A stretch of 64,000 nt of DNA from an uncultured bacterium (GTDB lineage: Bacteria; Pseudomonadota; Gammaproteobacteria; Burkholderiales; Burkholderiaceae_E), in NCBI GenBank assembly GCA_903907905.1, contig CAIVPX010000144.1, forward strand, positions 1 through 64,000. Direction: 5' to 3'. Of this stretch, positions 53,825 through 62,267 are shown piece after piece (the first letter of the stretch is position 1; every line of letters begins with the position of its first letter). The position numbers and the translations under genes were made by a program. The notes under the pieces are model-generated. The model ran no database searches. It was given only the letters and a program-made list of their open reading frames with translations, and was not told the DNA's origin.

Positions 53825-54877
53825 ATGAACCGATCTTTCGATCGCAGGCAACTCATTCTGTCCGGCGCCGCGCTGGCCGGCGCTTCATCGCTGGGCATGC
53901 CGACGCTAGCGTCCGCCCAGCAGGCGAAACTGGTCATCAACACCTACGGCGGTCGCTGGGAGAAGTTTTGGCGCGGGGCGCTGATTCCGCCCTTTACCAA
54001 GGCGACCGGTATTGATCCAACCCTGGACGTGGGGCTCGGCAAGAACTTTGTCGCCAATATCCGCGCTGCGGGTTCGGGCGCGGCGCCCTACAGCATCGTG
54101 ATGATCAACGAGAACATCGCGAGTCTGGTGCGCTCCGAGGGCTTCTTCGAGGCCATTCCCGCCGACAAGGTACCCAATCTGGCCAACGTGTACCCCAATC
54201 TGCGCAATGCGGGCGACAACGGTGTGCGCGGCATCATCTCCACGATTGGGATTGGCTACCGAAAGGACATGGTCAAGAAGCCTCCCACGTCCTGGACCGA
54301 TCTTTGGACCAACCCCGAGTTCAAGGGCAAGATCGGCCTCTATCAGATCGGCAATACCGCGGCCATGCTGTTCCTGCTCATGACGGCGCGCATCTTCGGT
54401 GGCTCCGAAATGGCCATCGACCGGGCCTTTGCCGAGATCAAGAAGCTGCTGCCCTTTCAGCAGGCTGACTGGAGTGGCACCGTGGCCACGCAGCTCACCC
54501 GCGGCGATGTCAGCGTGGCGGTGATCGATTTTCCCGAGATCGTGGCGCTGCGCAAGAAGGGCGTGCCGGTGGAGATGGTGGTGCCGACCGAAGGCGTGGT
54601 GGCCTTCGAGCAGTCCTTCAATATTCTGAAGAACGCGCCCGCCAAGGAGGCCGCCTACAAGTACCTCAACTACATTCTCGATCCGAGGGTGCAGGAGGCG
54701 ATGGCCGCCGAGTTCTTCACCTCACCCAGCAATACGCAATCGCAGGTGTCAGCCAGTCTGGCCACCGATATTCCCGTGCATGGCAAGTCGATGGGCTCGA
54801 TCGTGCAGTTTGACTGGGCCAAGATCAACCCCATGGTCGGCGACATCACGGATCGCTGGAATCGCGAGATGAAATGA
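53825..54877 (+). CDS. ABC transporter substrate-binding protein, PotD/spermidine-putrescine-like
   Basis: 350 residues from the ATG at 53825 (GGAG upstream); the longer frame is not family-like. An N-terminal RRQLILSGAALAGASSLGMP, then LASAQQ, suggests a Tat or Sec signal. The body matches the extracellular solute-binding family of polyamine type: KLVINTYGGRWEKFWRGALI, YRKDMVKKPPTSWTDLW, NAPAKEAAYKYLNYILDPRV. It delivers substrate to the ATPase and two permeases encoded directly downstream. Homologues bind polyamines, but also opines and other amines, so the substrate is open. Confidence 0.93.
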   Translation: MNRSFDRRQLILSGAALAGASSLGMPTLASAQQAKLVINTYGGRWEKFWRGALIPPFTKATGIDPTLDVGLGKNFVANIRAAGSGAAPYSIVMINENIASLVRSEGFFEAIPADKVPNLANVYPNLRNAGDNGVRGIISTIGIGYRKDMVKKPPTSWTDLWTNPEFKGKIGLYQIGNTAAMLFLLMTARIFGGSEMAIDRAFAEIKKLLPFQQADWSGTVATQLTRGDVSVAVIDFPEIVALRKKGVPVEMVVPTEGVVAFEQSFNILKNAPAKEAAYKYLNYILDPRVQEAMAAEFFTSPSNTQSQVSASLATDIPVHGKSMGSIVQFDWAKINPMVGDITDRWNREMK

Positions 54878-54908
54878 GGCGGCCCGCCTCATTGCCCGGG
54901 GTTGTGGC

Positions 54909-55997
54909 ATGACCCGGTTGGTCATCGAGGGACTCCGCAAGCGCTTCGGGGCCGTGCAGGCCCTGAAGTCGCTCGATCTGGACATCACCGAGGGCGAACT
55001 GATTTCGCTGCTGGGACCCAGTGGCTGCGGCAAGACCACCACGCTGCGTTGCGTGGCCGGTTTCGAGTTTCCCGACGAGGGGACCATTCGTTTCGACGGC
55101 CAGGACATCACGAAGCTGCCGCCAGAAAAGCGTGACCTCGGCATGGTGTTTCAGAACTACGCGCTGTTTCCGCACATGACCGTGGAGCAGAACCTGGCCT
55201 TCGGTCTCGAGATGCGCCGCGTTGATCGAGAGTCGGCCCGCCAGCGCATCGATCAGGCCTTGAAGATGGTGCAACTGGGCGCCATGCAGCATCGCTACCC
55301 CAGGCAGCTCTCCGGCGGGCAGCAGCAGCGCGTGGCGCTGGCCCGGGCACTGGTGATCGAGCCCAGGGTGCTGTTGCTCGATGAGCCCCTGGCCAATCTC
55401 GATGCCAGCCTTCGCGAAGAGATGCGTTTCTTCATCCGAGACCTGCAAAAGCGGGTGGGCATCACCACGCTTTATGTGACCCACGATCAGTCCGAAGCCA
55501 TGGTGATGTCCGACCGGGTGGTGGTGATGTTCGATGGCGAGGTCGCTCAATTCGGGGCGCCCGAAGAAATCTACGCGCGTCCCTGCTCGCGTCGCGTCGC
55601 CCAGTTCATCGGGCGAACCTGTTTCATCGCGGGGAGAGTCGATCATCGAATCGACGGTACGCTGCTGCAGGTCGCAACGCCTATGGGGGCGATCGTCTCG
55701 GCGGGTGATCCCTCGCTGGCGGCAGGCGATGCGACCCTGCTCGCTGTCAGGCCCGAGGCAATCGAATTACTTTCGGCTCGAGTCGCTGGATCAGCGGAGT
55801 CGCCTGCGGTCTACCGCTGCCGGGTGGATCGCACCTACTTTCTGGGCGGTACGGTGGACCATGCGCTCTCGTGCGAGGGCGGGATCGCGCTGACGGCGCA
55901 GACACCGCCCGGTCGCAGCATTGCGGCGGGGCATGATGCCTGCCTGCGCATCGATCCCCAGCAGGTCTGGGCCCTGCGCGATCAGGCGGCCGCGTGA
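54909..55997 (+). CDS. ABC transporter ATP-binding protein, PotA-like
   Basis: 362 residues. Walker A GPSGCGKTTTLR (about residue 36), Q-loop VFQNYALFPHMTV, signature LSGGQQQRVALARAL, Walker B VLLLDEPLANLD and His-switch YVTHDQSEA are complete. A C-terminal TOBE-type domain (about 240-362) is typical of the MalK/PotA class. It drives the importer with the preceding binding protein and the two following permeases. The stop overlaps the first permease start by four bases. Confidence 0.96.
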   Translation: MTRLVIEGLRKRFGAVQALKSLDLDITEGELISLLGPSGCGKTTTLRCVAGFEFPDEGTIRFDGQDITKLPPEKRDLGMVFQNYALFPHMTVEQNLAFGLEMRRVDRESARQRIDQALKMVQLGAMQHRYPRQLSGGQQQRVALARALVIEPRVLLLDEPLANLDASLREEMRFFIRDLQKRVGITTLYVTHDQSEAMVMSDRVVVMFDGEVAQFGAPEEIYARPCSRRVAQFIGRTCFIAGRVDHRIDGTLLQVATPMGAIVSAGDPSLAAGDATLLAVRPEAIELLSARVAGSAESPAVYRCRVDRTYFLGGTVDHALSCEGGIALTAQTPPGRSIAAGHDACLRIDPQQVWALRDQAAA

Positions 55998-56860
55998 TCG
56001 CGCCACCGAACCGGCACGGTGCCGCCGCGTTCTGGCTGATTGCCCCGGCCCTGGTGCTCCTGTCTGTATTTCTGGTGCTGCCCTATCTGAACATCATCGT
56101 GATGAGTCTGCGGCCGCCAGCGGTCGGTGCGCCCTACGGACCGGGCTTTACCCTGAGCAACTTCACCCGGGTGCTGGGGGATGCCTACTTTCTGGGCGTG
56201 CTGGCCGATACGGTCTGGATCGCCCTGAAGACCACGCTGATTTGCCTCGTGCTGGGCTATCCGGTGGCCTTTCATCTGGCGCGCACGCACTCACGCTGGA
56301 AGGGGCTGCTGTACGTATTCGTGCTGTCGCCATTGCTGGTGGGCGTGGTCGTGCGAAGCTTCGGCTGGCTCATCCTGCTGTCGGGCAATGGGGTGATCAA
56401 CCAGGGGCTGCGTAATCTGGGGCTTGTTGACGCGCCCCTCACGCTCATGAACAACCAGTTCGGGGTCACCCTGGCGCTTGTGCATGTCTTTCTACCCTTC
56501 ATGATCCTGCCGCTGATCGGGGCCATCCAGTCGATCGACCCCAACCTCGAGTTCGCAGCCCGGTCGCTGGGCGCCTCGCGGGCGAAGGTGTTCAGGCGGG
56601 TGTGGCTGCCGCTCAGCTGGCCTGGCATCCAGGCGGGCTGCACGCTGGTTTTCGTCCTTGCCCTCAGCGCCTACGTCACACCGGTGATGCTCGGCGGCGC
56701 CCAGGTGAAGACGCTGTCGGTGCTGGTCGTTCAGGCCCTGATCGACAACTTTCGCTGGCCGGCCGGCGCAGCCCTGGCCCTGATCCTGGCGGCAACGGGC
56801 GCGGTGGCGGTATGGCTGTTCGCGCGGGCGAGCCGTCCCCTGATGCGGGGGGTGGAGTGA
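55994..56860 (+). CDS. ABC transporter permease, PotB-like
   Basis: 288 residues from a GTG overlapping the ATPase stop (GTGA). Six hydrophobic helices (FWLIAPALVLLSVFLVLPYL; LLYVFVLSPLLVGVVVRSF; others) and the EAA cytoplasmic loop AARSLGASRAKVFRRVWLPL, which contacts the ATPase. Membrane subunit of the polyamine-type importer. The stop overlaps the next permease by four bases. Confidence 0.95.
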   Translation: MIAPPNRHGAAAFWLIAPALVLLSVFLVLPYLNIIVMSLRPPAVGAPYGPGFTLSNFTRVLGDAYFLGVLADTVWIALKTTLICLVLGYPVAFHLARTHSRWKGLLYVFVLSPLLVGVVVRSFGWLILLSGNGVINQGLRNLGLVDAPLTLMNNQFGVTLALVHVFLPFMILPLIGAIQSIDPNLEFAARSLGASRAKVFRRVWLPLSWPGIQAGCTLVFVLALSAYVTPVMLGGAQVKTLSVLVVQALIDNFRWPAGAALALILAATGAVAVWLFARASRPLMRGVE

Positions 56861-57657
56861 GCCCGGGGCGTCTGCTGCGCTGGGTGCCGTCGGCGTTTCT
56901 GCTGGCCGTGTACGCGTTTTTGCTGGCGCCGATCGCACTCATCGTTCTGATGTCGCTGAATGCCGGCGAGTTCCTGGCTTTCCCGCCGAAGGGGATTTCC
57001 TTGCGCTGGTATGCGGCCTTGTTCGAGAACGAGGGCTTCATGCGCGCCATTCGAACCTCGCTGCTGGTGGCAATGGTGGCGACCCTGGCCTCATCGGTGC
57101 TCGGAACCGCCGCCGCGCTTTATTTCGTGAGGCACGGCGGACGGTATCGGGATCGACTGCGCCTGCTGCTGATGATGCCGCTGATGCTGCCGGAAATTCT
57201 CACGGCCATCGCGTTGCTCTTTTTTCTCTATGCGACCGGCATCGGCACCCGGACGATCGCAGGGCTGCTGATCGGTCATACGCTGATCACCCTGCCGTAT
57301 GTCTTCATGAACGTGTCGGCCTCGCTCTACAACTTTGACCGCTCGATCGAGCAGGCCGCACGCAGTCTGGGCGCCAGTCCACTCACGGCGTTCCGGCGCG
57401 TGACGCTGCCGCTGATCAAGCCAGGCATCATCACCGGCGCGCTGTTCGCGTTCATCGTGTCCTTCGATCTTTTCAACATGTCGCTGCTACTCAAGGGCGT
57501 GGGCATGAGCACCTTGCCCCTGCAGTTGTTTGACTATCTGCGCTGGGACTTCGATCCGACAGCGGCCACCGTGTCCAGTGTGAGCATTGTGCTGACGCTG
57601 GCGGTAGTGCTGCTGATCGACCGACTTGTGGGTCTGCGGTCGATTCGCTTCGGCTGA
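56857..57657 (+). CDS. ABC transporter permease, PotC-like
   Basis: 266 residues from the GTG at 56857, which has GGGGGTGGA upstream and overlaps the preceding stop; the open frame back to 56602 is a shadow of that gene. Helices FLLAVYAFLLAPIALIVLMS, LLVAMVATLASSVLGTAAA, and LMMPLMLPEILTAIALLFFL are followed by the EAA loop AARSLGASPLTAFRRVTLPL. Second membrane subunit of the importer. Confidence 0.95.
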   Translation: MSPGRLLRWVPSAFLLAVYAFLLAPIALIVLMSLNAGEFLAFPPKGISLRWYAALFENEGFMRAIRTSLLVAMVATLASSVLGTAAALYFVRHGGRYRDRLRLLLMMPLMLPEILTAIALLFFLYATGIGTRTIAGLLIGHTLITLPYVFMNVSASLYNFDRSIEQAARSLGASPLTAFRRVTLPLIKPGIITGALFAFIVSFDLFNMSLLLKGVGMSTLPLQLFDYLRWDFDPTAATVSSVSIVLTLAVVLLIDRLVGLRSIRFG

Positions 57658-57720
57658 AGTACGCTCGCGCGACGAAACTGTCCCTCATTCGATCCATCAC
57701 TACCTCTGCGAGGCGCCCCC

Positions 57721-58356
57721 ATGACGGACTCGACGGTGATTCACCTGGCCCATCCGCTGATCCAGCACAAGCTCACACTCATGCGGCAGAAAGACACCAG
57801 CACCATGAGCTTTCGCCGCTTGCTCCATGAGATCAGCATGCTGATGGCGTATGAAGTGCTTCGGGACGCCCCGGTGCACATGATCGAGATCGAGACGCCC
57901 CTCGAGACCATGCAGTCGCCGGCGATCGACGGCAAGAAGACCGTGCTGGTCGCCATCATGCGCGCGGGGCAGGGGTTTCTCGACGGCATGCTCGAGGTGG
58001 TCCCCAGTGCCCGGGTCGGGCACATCGGGCTGTACCGCGACCCCACGACACTTCAGGCCGTGGAGTACTACTTCAAGGTACCGCAGGACATGAGCGAGCG
58101 CGACGTGATCGTGCTCGATCCCATGCTGGCCACGGGCAACTCAGCGGTGGCGGCCGTTGATCGGATCAAGGCCACACGCCCCAGGTCGCTGCGCTTTGTC
58201 TGCCTGTTGGCTGCGCCCGAGGGCTTGCGGCATTTCCATGCGCATCATGCCGACGTGCCGATCTACACCGCCGCGATCGATCGCGAACTGAACGACCACG
58301 GCTACATCGTGCCGGGTCTGGGCGACGCCGGCGATCGGATTTTCGGGACGAAATAG
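57721..58356 (+). CDS. upp: Uracil phosphoribosyltransferase
   Basis: 211 residues, close to the E. coli length of 208. [22 protein letters not shown] at the N-terminus is split across the usual dimer region. The PRPP-binding loop is [20 protein letters not shown], and [20 protein letters not shown] with the C-terminal [18 protein letters not shown] form the uracil site. It converts uracil and PRPP to UMP. It lies 63 bases after the ABC permease on the same strand; a shared transcript is possible but not shown. Confidence 0.98.
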   Translation: MTDSTVIHLAHPLIQHKLTLMRQKDTSTMSFRRLLHEISMLMAYEVLRDAPVHMIEIETPLETMQSPAIDGKKTVLVAIMRAGQGFLDGMLEVVPSARVGHIGLYRDPTTLQAVEYYFKVPQDMSERDVIVLDPMLATGNSAVAAVDRIKATRPRSLRFVCLLAAPEGLRHFHAHHADVPIYTAAIDRELNDHGYIVPGLGDAGDRIFGTK

Positions 58357-58442
58357 GAACGGCAGACGATGTGTCCGCCGCACTGGCCCGGTGAGGCAGG
58401 GGGGCGCCGCGTGGACGAACGCCCCGGCCGGCCAGTTGTGGC

Positions 58443-58772
58443 TTACAGACCGCGCTTGCGACGGAGTTGGCCGAAGAGTTCCTCGGCACCGTCGGCGATA
58501 TCCTTGAGCGGATTGTCCCGGCAGAACTTGTCGATCCACATGTACATGGTTTCGTTGTCGGTGCCGCGGAGCGCGTCAATGTTCGACTGGAACGCCATGC
58601 CGCTGAGGAAACCCACCAGCCAGGCCTTGTCGGAATTGTCTCGGTCACGCGCCCACACGCCGCAGGAGCGAACGCCCCGGACGCTCACCTGGGCTTCGGC
58701 GATGACGGGAACGGTGGCAATGGCAGAAGTGAGAAGGGCGCCTGCGAGGGCGAGGCTAAGCTTGGAGGTCAT
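58443..58772 (-). CDS. Small secreted protein with a Cys pair, function unknown
   Basis: 109 residues with a signal peptide (MTSKLSLALAGALLTSAIAT, cleavage near IAEA). The mature part is about 80 residues with two Cys (in VRSCGVWARDR and DKFCRDNPL), probably disulfide-bonded, and the segment KAWLVGFLSGMAFQSNIDAL. The layout resembles HdeA- or Rap1a-like small periplasmic proteins, but I cannot assign a family with confidence. It stands alone, convergent with upp and divergent from the amidohydrolase. Confidence 0.75.
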   Translation of the reverse strand: MTSKLSLALAGALLTSAIATVPVIAEAQVSVRGVRSCGVWARDRDNSDKAWLVGFLSGMAFQSNIDALRGTDNETMYMWIDKFCRDNPLKDIADGAEELFGQLRRKRGL

Positions 58773-58976
58773 GGTCGGGACTCGGCATCAAGGGGGGTTA
58801 GTAGAAACCGCAATTCTAACCCGAGGCCCGCCAATCCGTGGGGATTGCTCAAGTTATCGATCGCTGCCGGCGGCGAATTCGTCACACGATTCCAACAGTG
58901 CGAAGCGGCAAGGCCTGAATTAAGCTTGTCGGGCAGCGACCTTTTCCCCCTCAATTTTCGGTCACACCCACCCGTC

Positions 58977-60497
58977 ATGAACAACACCCTCCTGATTTCC
59001 AACGCCCTGGCCATTCTGCCGCGTGGCGGTCGTCTGGTTGCCGAGCGTGCCGACCTCCTGATCGACGCGGCGCGGATCGCCCGAATCGCCGCGCCCGGCG
59101 CGCTGCGTGACGTGTCCGCAGACGCGAGGGTTGACGCCAGCCGCCTCCTGATTGCGCCCGGCCTGGTGAACGGCCACCTGCACTCGTGGGATGTGTTTCA
59201 GAAGGGCTGCATGGAAAACCTGCCGCTCGAGATGTCGATGGCTTACCTGCGGCCCCGCAAGCCCGTACCGCTGACCGAGCGGCAGGTCTACCTGCGCACC
59301 ATGGTCGTGGCGCTGGAGGCCTTGCGCTCGGGGACAACCACCCTGGTTGACGATCTCAGCCTCGGCCAGGGCATGACGCGAGGGCAGATCGAGGCAGCGC
59401 TGCAGGCCTACGAAGATTCGGGCCTCCGGGTGTTGATGGGTTTCTCGATGATCGACAAGGCGGTAGTCGACAGCTACCCCTTTGTGGACGAATGCTTCGA
59501 CCCTCAGCTGCTTGCGGCGTTGCGCGCGCTGCCGCGGCCGGACGGCCAGGCTCTGCTCGATCTGGTGCGCGACCTGGCCCGCACGCGTCATCCCGCCTCG
59601 AATCGGGTCGGTGTGCTGGTCGCGCCGTCTGCGCCCCACCGTTGCACCGATGACTTTCTGCGTCGGTGCCGCCGGCTGGCGGACGAACTGGATTTACCGG
59701 TGATCACGCACTGCCAGGAGACCCGGCTGCAGCTGGTCACCGCCCAGCAGTTCTACGGTCGTAGTCTGGTGGCCCAACTCGACAAGCTTGGGTTTCTGGG
59801 CCCGCGAACCACCCTGATTCATGCTACCTGGCTGTCCGCCGACGACATCCGACGGATCGCCGACCGCGGGGCGTCGGTGCAGCACAACCCGTACAGCAAC
59901 GCCGTGATCGGATCGGGCCTCGCACCGGTTCGGGAGTGTCTCGACGCCGGCATCAACGTGTCGATGGGCAGTGACGGCTCGGGGATTCTCTTTGGCAATC
60001 ACATGCTCAATTCCCTTTGTTTCGGGGCCACCTTGTCCAAGCTGCGTTCGCCCGATCACACCCGATGGCTCAGTGCCGAAGAGGTGTTGCGGGCGGCCAC
60101 GCAAGGGGGGGCACAGGCGCTCGGCCTGCCCATCGGCAAGCTCGAAGAAGGAAGTGCCGCAGACCTGGTGGGCTATCGTCTGGACACACTGGCCTTCACG
60201 CCGCTGAATGACCCGATTCGCCAACTGGTCTACGGCGAAAAGGGCACGGCGATCGATCTGGTGGTGGTTGATGGCCGGCAGGTGATGGCAGAGGGTAAGG
60301 TGCTTGCCGTCAATGAGCAGGCGCTGCTGCGCGAGACCCACGAGGCCCATGCCGATCTGATCGCGAGCCTGTCCGCGTCCAACGAGGACGCGGTGCCCTT
60401 TCGCGATTCGCTGCTTCGCATCACGGTCAAGGCGCTGGGGTGTCCAATCGACGAAACCGTGCGCCCGGCCTGGATCGAGGGCTCGCACCCGCGCTGA
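58977..60497 (+). CDS. Amidohydrolase/deaminase family protein (cytosine/8-oxoguanine/TrzA-like)
   Basis: 506 residues from the ATG at 58977; the open frame back to 58467 is antisense to the small secreted gene. Metal motifs: VNGHLHSWDV (HxH), VITHCQETRLQ (His), TLIHATWLSADD (His) and MGSDGSGIL (Asp). Composite domain at both ends. It belongs to the same superfamily as the two genes near the window start but differs in the fourth motif (SDGSG rather than DNCSCSD). About 50 extra C-terminal residues (DEDAVPFRD region onward) follow the usual fold. Deaminase or chlorohydrolase; substrate unknown. Confidence 0.92.
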   Translation: MNNTLLISNALAILPRGGRLVAERADLLIDAARIARIAAPGALRDVSADARVDASRLLIAPGLVNGHLHSWDVFQKGCMENLPLEMSMAYLRPRKPVPLTERQVYLRTMVVALEALRSGTTTLVDDLSLGQGMTRGQIEAALQAYEDSGLRVLMGFSMIDKAVVDSYPFVDECFDPQLLAALRALPRPDGQALLDLVRDLARTRHPASNRVGVLVAPSAPHRCTDDFLRRCRRLADELDLPVITHCQETRLQLVTAQQFYGRSLVAQLDKLGFLGPRTTLIHATWLSADDIRRIADRGASVQHNPYSNAVIGSGLAPVRECLDAGINVSMGSDGSGILFGNHMLNSLCFGATLSKLRSPDHTRWLSAEEVLRAATQGGAQALGLPIGKLEEGSAADLVGYRLDTLAFTPLNDPIRQLVYGEKGTAIDLVVVDGRQVMAEGKVLAVNEQALLRETHEAHADLIASLSASNEDAVPFRDSLLRITVKALGCPIDETVRPAWIEGSHPR

Positions 60498-60616
60498 AGT
60501 GCGCCCACGTGTCGGGATTGGCCTGCCGCGCTGACAGCCCCTCGGGTGCCGCCTACAATCCGGCCGGAGCGCGACGCGTCGTGCCGGCCATCAACCAAAC
60601 CAAGGGAGACCCCCGC

Positions 60617-61405
60617 ATGAGCATGACCTGGTGCCGCTTTGAAGCAGCTGGAAAGACCGCATACGGCATTGTGGAGGGCGAAACGGTCGTGCCCGTTCAG
60701 GGCTCGCCCTTTGGTGATTACGAGAAATCGGCCGAGCGATTGGCCTTGTCGGCCGTGAAGCTGCTTGTGCCGGTTGTGCCCAACACGTTTTTTTGCGCGG
60801 GGCTCAACTACGCGCAGCACGTCACCGAGGTGGCGCACAAGGTGGGGCTGCCGCCCAGCCTGCCCACCCGTGCCGAGGTCGGGTATCGCGCCAACAATGC
60901 GCTGATCGCGCACGGCGAAAACATCGTCAAGCCCGCGGATGCAACGGAGCTGTTCCAGTACGAGGGCGAACTGGTGGCGGTATTTGGCAAGAAGGCACGC
61001 CATGTCACGCCCGAGCAGGCGCTTGATTGCGTGTTGGGCTGGACCATCGGTAATGATGTGAGCGAGCGCAGCTGGCAAAAGAGTGACCGGACCTTCTTCC
61101 GGTCGAAAAACTCCGATACCTTCAAGCCCATGGGGCCGTGGTTCGTGACCGGCCTTGATTATCGCCAGATGCGCACCATCATTCGGCTGAACGGCCGCCA
61201 GGTGGACAGCTTCGAAACCGCGAAGATGATCTTCAATCCCGAGACCTTCATCAGCGAAACCTCGCGCTATTGCACGATCAGCCCGGGCGACGTGATGTGG
61301 TTCGGAACCGAAGGCGTTCAGGAAAACATGAAGCCTGGTGATGTGGTGGAAATCGAGATCACCGGCATCGGCGTCTTGCGCAATCAGGTGGTGGCCGAGG
61401 CCTGA
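60617..61405 (+). CDS. Fumarylacetoacetate hydrolase (FAH) family protein
   Basis: 262 residues from the ATG at 60617 with GGGAG eight bases upstream. The compact form of the family: LVPVVPNTFFCAGLNYAQH, the metal site FQYEGELVAVFGKKA and GWTIGNDVSERSWQK, and the C-terminal PGDVMWFGTEGVQENM. Probably a hydrolase or hydratase of a 2-oxo-acid. It follows the amidohydrolase by 119 bases on the same strand, which suggests a shared pathway. Confidence 0.9.
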   Translation: MSMTWCRFEAAGKTAYGIVEGETVVPVQGSPFGDYEKSAERLALSAVKLLVPVVPNTFFCAGLNYAQHVTEVAHKVGLPPSLPTRAEVGYRANNALIAHGENIVKPADATELFQYEGELVAVFGKKARHVTPEQALDCVLGWTIGNDVSERSWQKSDRTFFRSKNSDTFKPMGPWFVTGLDYRQMRTIIRLNGRQVDSFETAKMIFNPETFISETSRYCTISPGDVMWFGTEGVQENMKPGDVVEIEITGIGVLRNQVVAEA

Positions 61406-61426
61406 TCACAGGCCCTACCCCGGGCA

Positions 61427-61445
61427 GCCGGCGGTAAGTGCCGGC
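61427..61445 (+). other. Small hairpin after the FAH-family gene
   Basis: GCCGGC occurs twice seven bases apart and is self-complementary, giving a six-base-pair stem 22 bases after the stop codon. No T-run follows. A triple tandem CGCCAA lies near 61483-61500 in the same 127-base gap. Confidence 0.3.
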
Positions 61446-61532
61446 GCCTGGGGCCGCGCCGCGCTGCCCCGGTGGGCACAGGCGCCAACGCCAACGCCAA
61501 ACCGCGTATTTTTCGGCCGGCGGGGTCGTCGC

Positions 61533-62099
61533 TCAGAGCCGCTCGCGCAGCGGCGGCGTGCCGCCGTCGGGGATGGGGACCTGAGCGGTGTTGAGAATCA
61601 TGGCGACCATGGTGTAGTAGCCGCAGAGTGCCAGCAGATCGAGCGCACCGGGTCGGCCGAACCGCGCCACCACTTCGTCAAACACTGCACCGCTGGGCGC
61701 GCCATACTTGAAGGCGCCCACCGCAAAGTCGTGCACCATGCGCTGCTCATCGGTCATGTTGTGCGGAATCTCGCCACGCTGAATCGACACGATGATGTGA
61801 TCGGGCAGATCGGTCTTGGTGCGCGCCACGCGTTCGTGCGCGAACCACTCGTACTGGCTGGTCCAGTGGCGGGCGACCACGAGGATGGTCAGTTCGATGA
61901 GCGCCGGTGGAATGGTCGATTTGAACCGGAGGTATTCGCCCACCTGCTGAACCACGTTGGCCAGCTCCGGGCTGTGCAACAGGGCGGCGAACGGGCCGCG
62001 GATGCCCCCACGGGGCCCGTCAGCGATCAGGGCGGCCACTTCCTTCTGGCGCGGGGTCATCTGCTCGGGGGTCAGTACCGGGAATCGTACCTGGCTCAT
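61533..62099 (-). CDS. Carboxymuconolactone decarboxylase (CMD/AhpD) family protein lacking the CxxC motif
   Basis: 188 residues. ALIELTILVVARHWTSQYEWFAHERVA is split over the helix that in AhpD carries CxxC and His; here the Cys positions are Ser-Gln-Tyr-Glu, so peroxidase activity is unlikely. The decarboxylase-type Glu and His remain. A single Cys occurs at ALDLLALCGYYTMVAMILN. Family members act in protocatechuate breakdown or as oxidoreductases. It stands alone, convergent with the FAH gene and divergent from a Bug receptor gene. Confidence 0.87.
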   Translation of the reverse strand: MSQVRFPVLTPEQMTPRQKEVAALIADGPRGGIRGPFAALLHSPELANVVQQVGEYLRFKSTIPPALIELTILVVARHWTSQYEWFAHERVARTKTDLPDHIIVSIQRGEIPHNMTDEQRMVHDFAVGAFKYGAPSGAVFDEVVARFGRPGALDLLALCGYYTMVAMILNTAQVPIPDGGTPPLRERL

Positions 62100-62267
62100 G
62101 GTGTGCGGTCTCCTCTGGGTGAGGCGCGGATTCTATCCCGGGTATGCCGCGCGCGCGCCCGTGGTATCGAATGCCGTCGTGTCAGCGGCAGCGGCTTGAC
62201 AAGCCCGGGGCCCAGCGGGGACGATCGGATACACGCGACGGTCAATCGAGCCGTATCAGGAGGAGAC

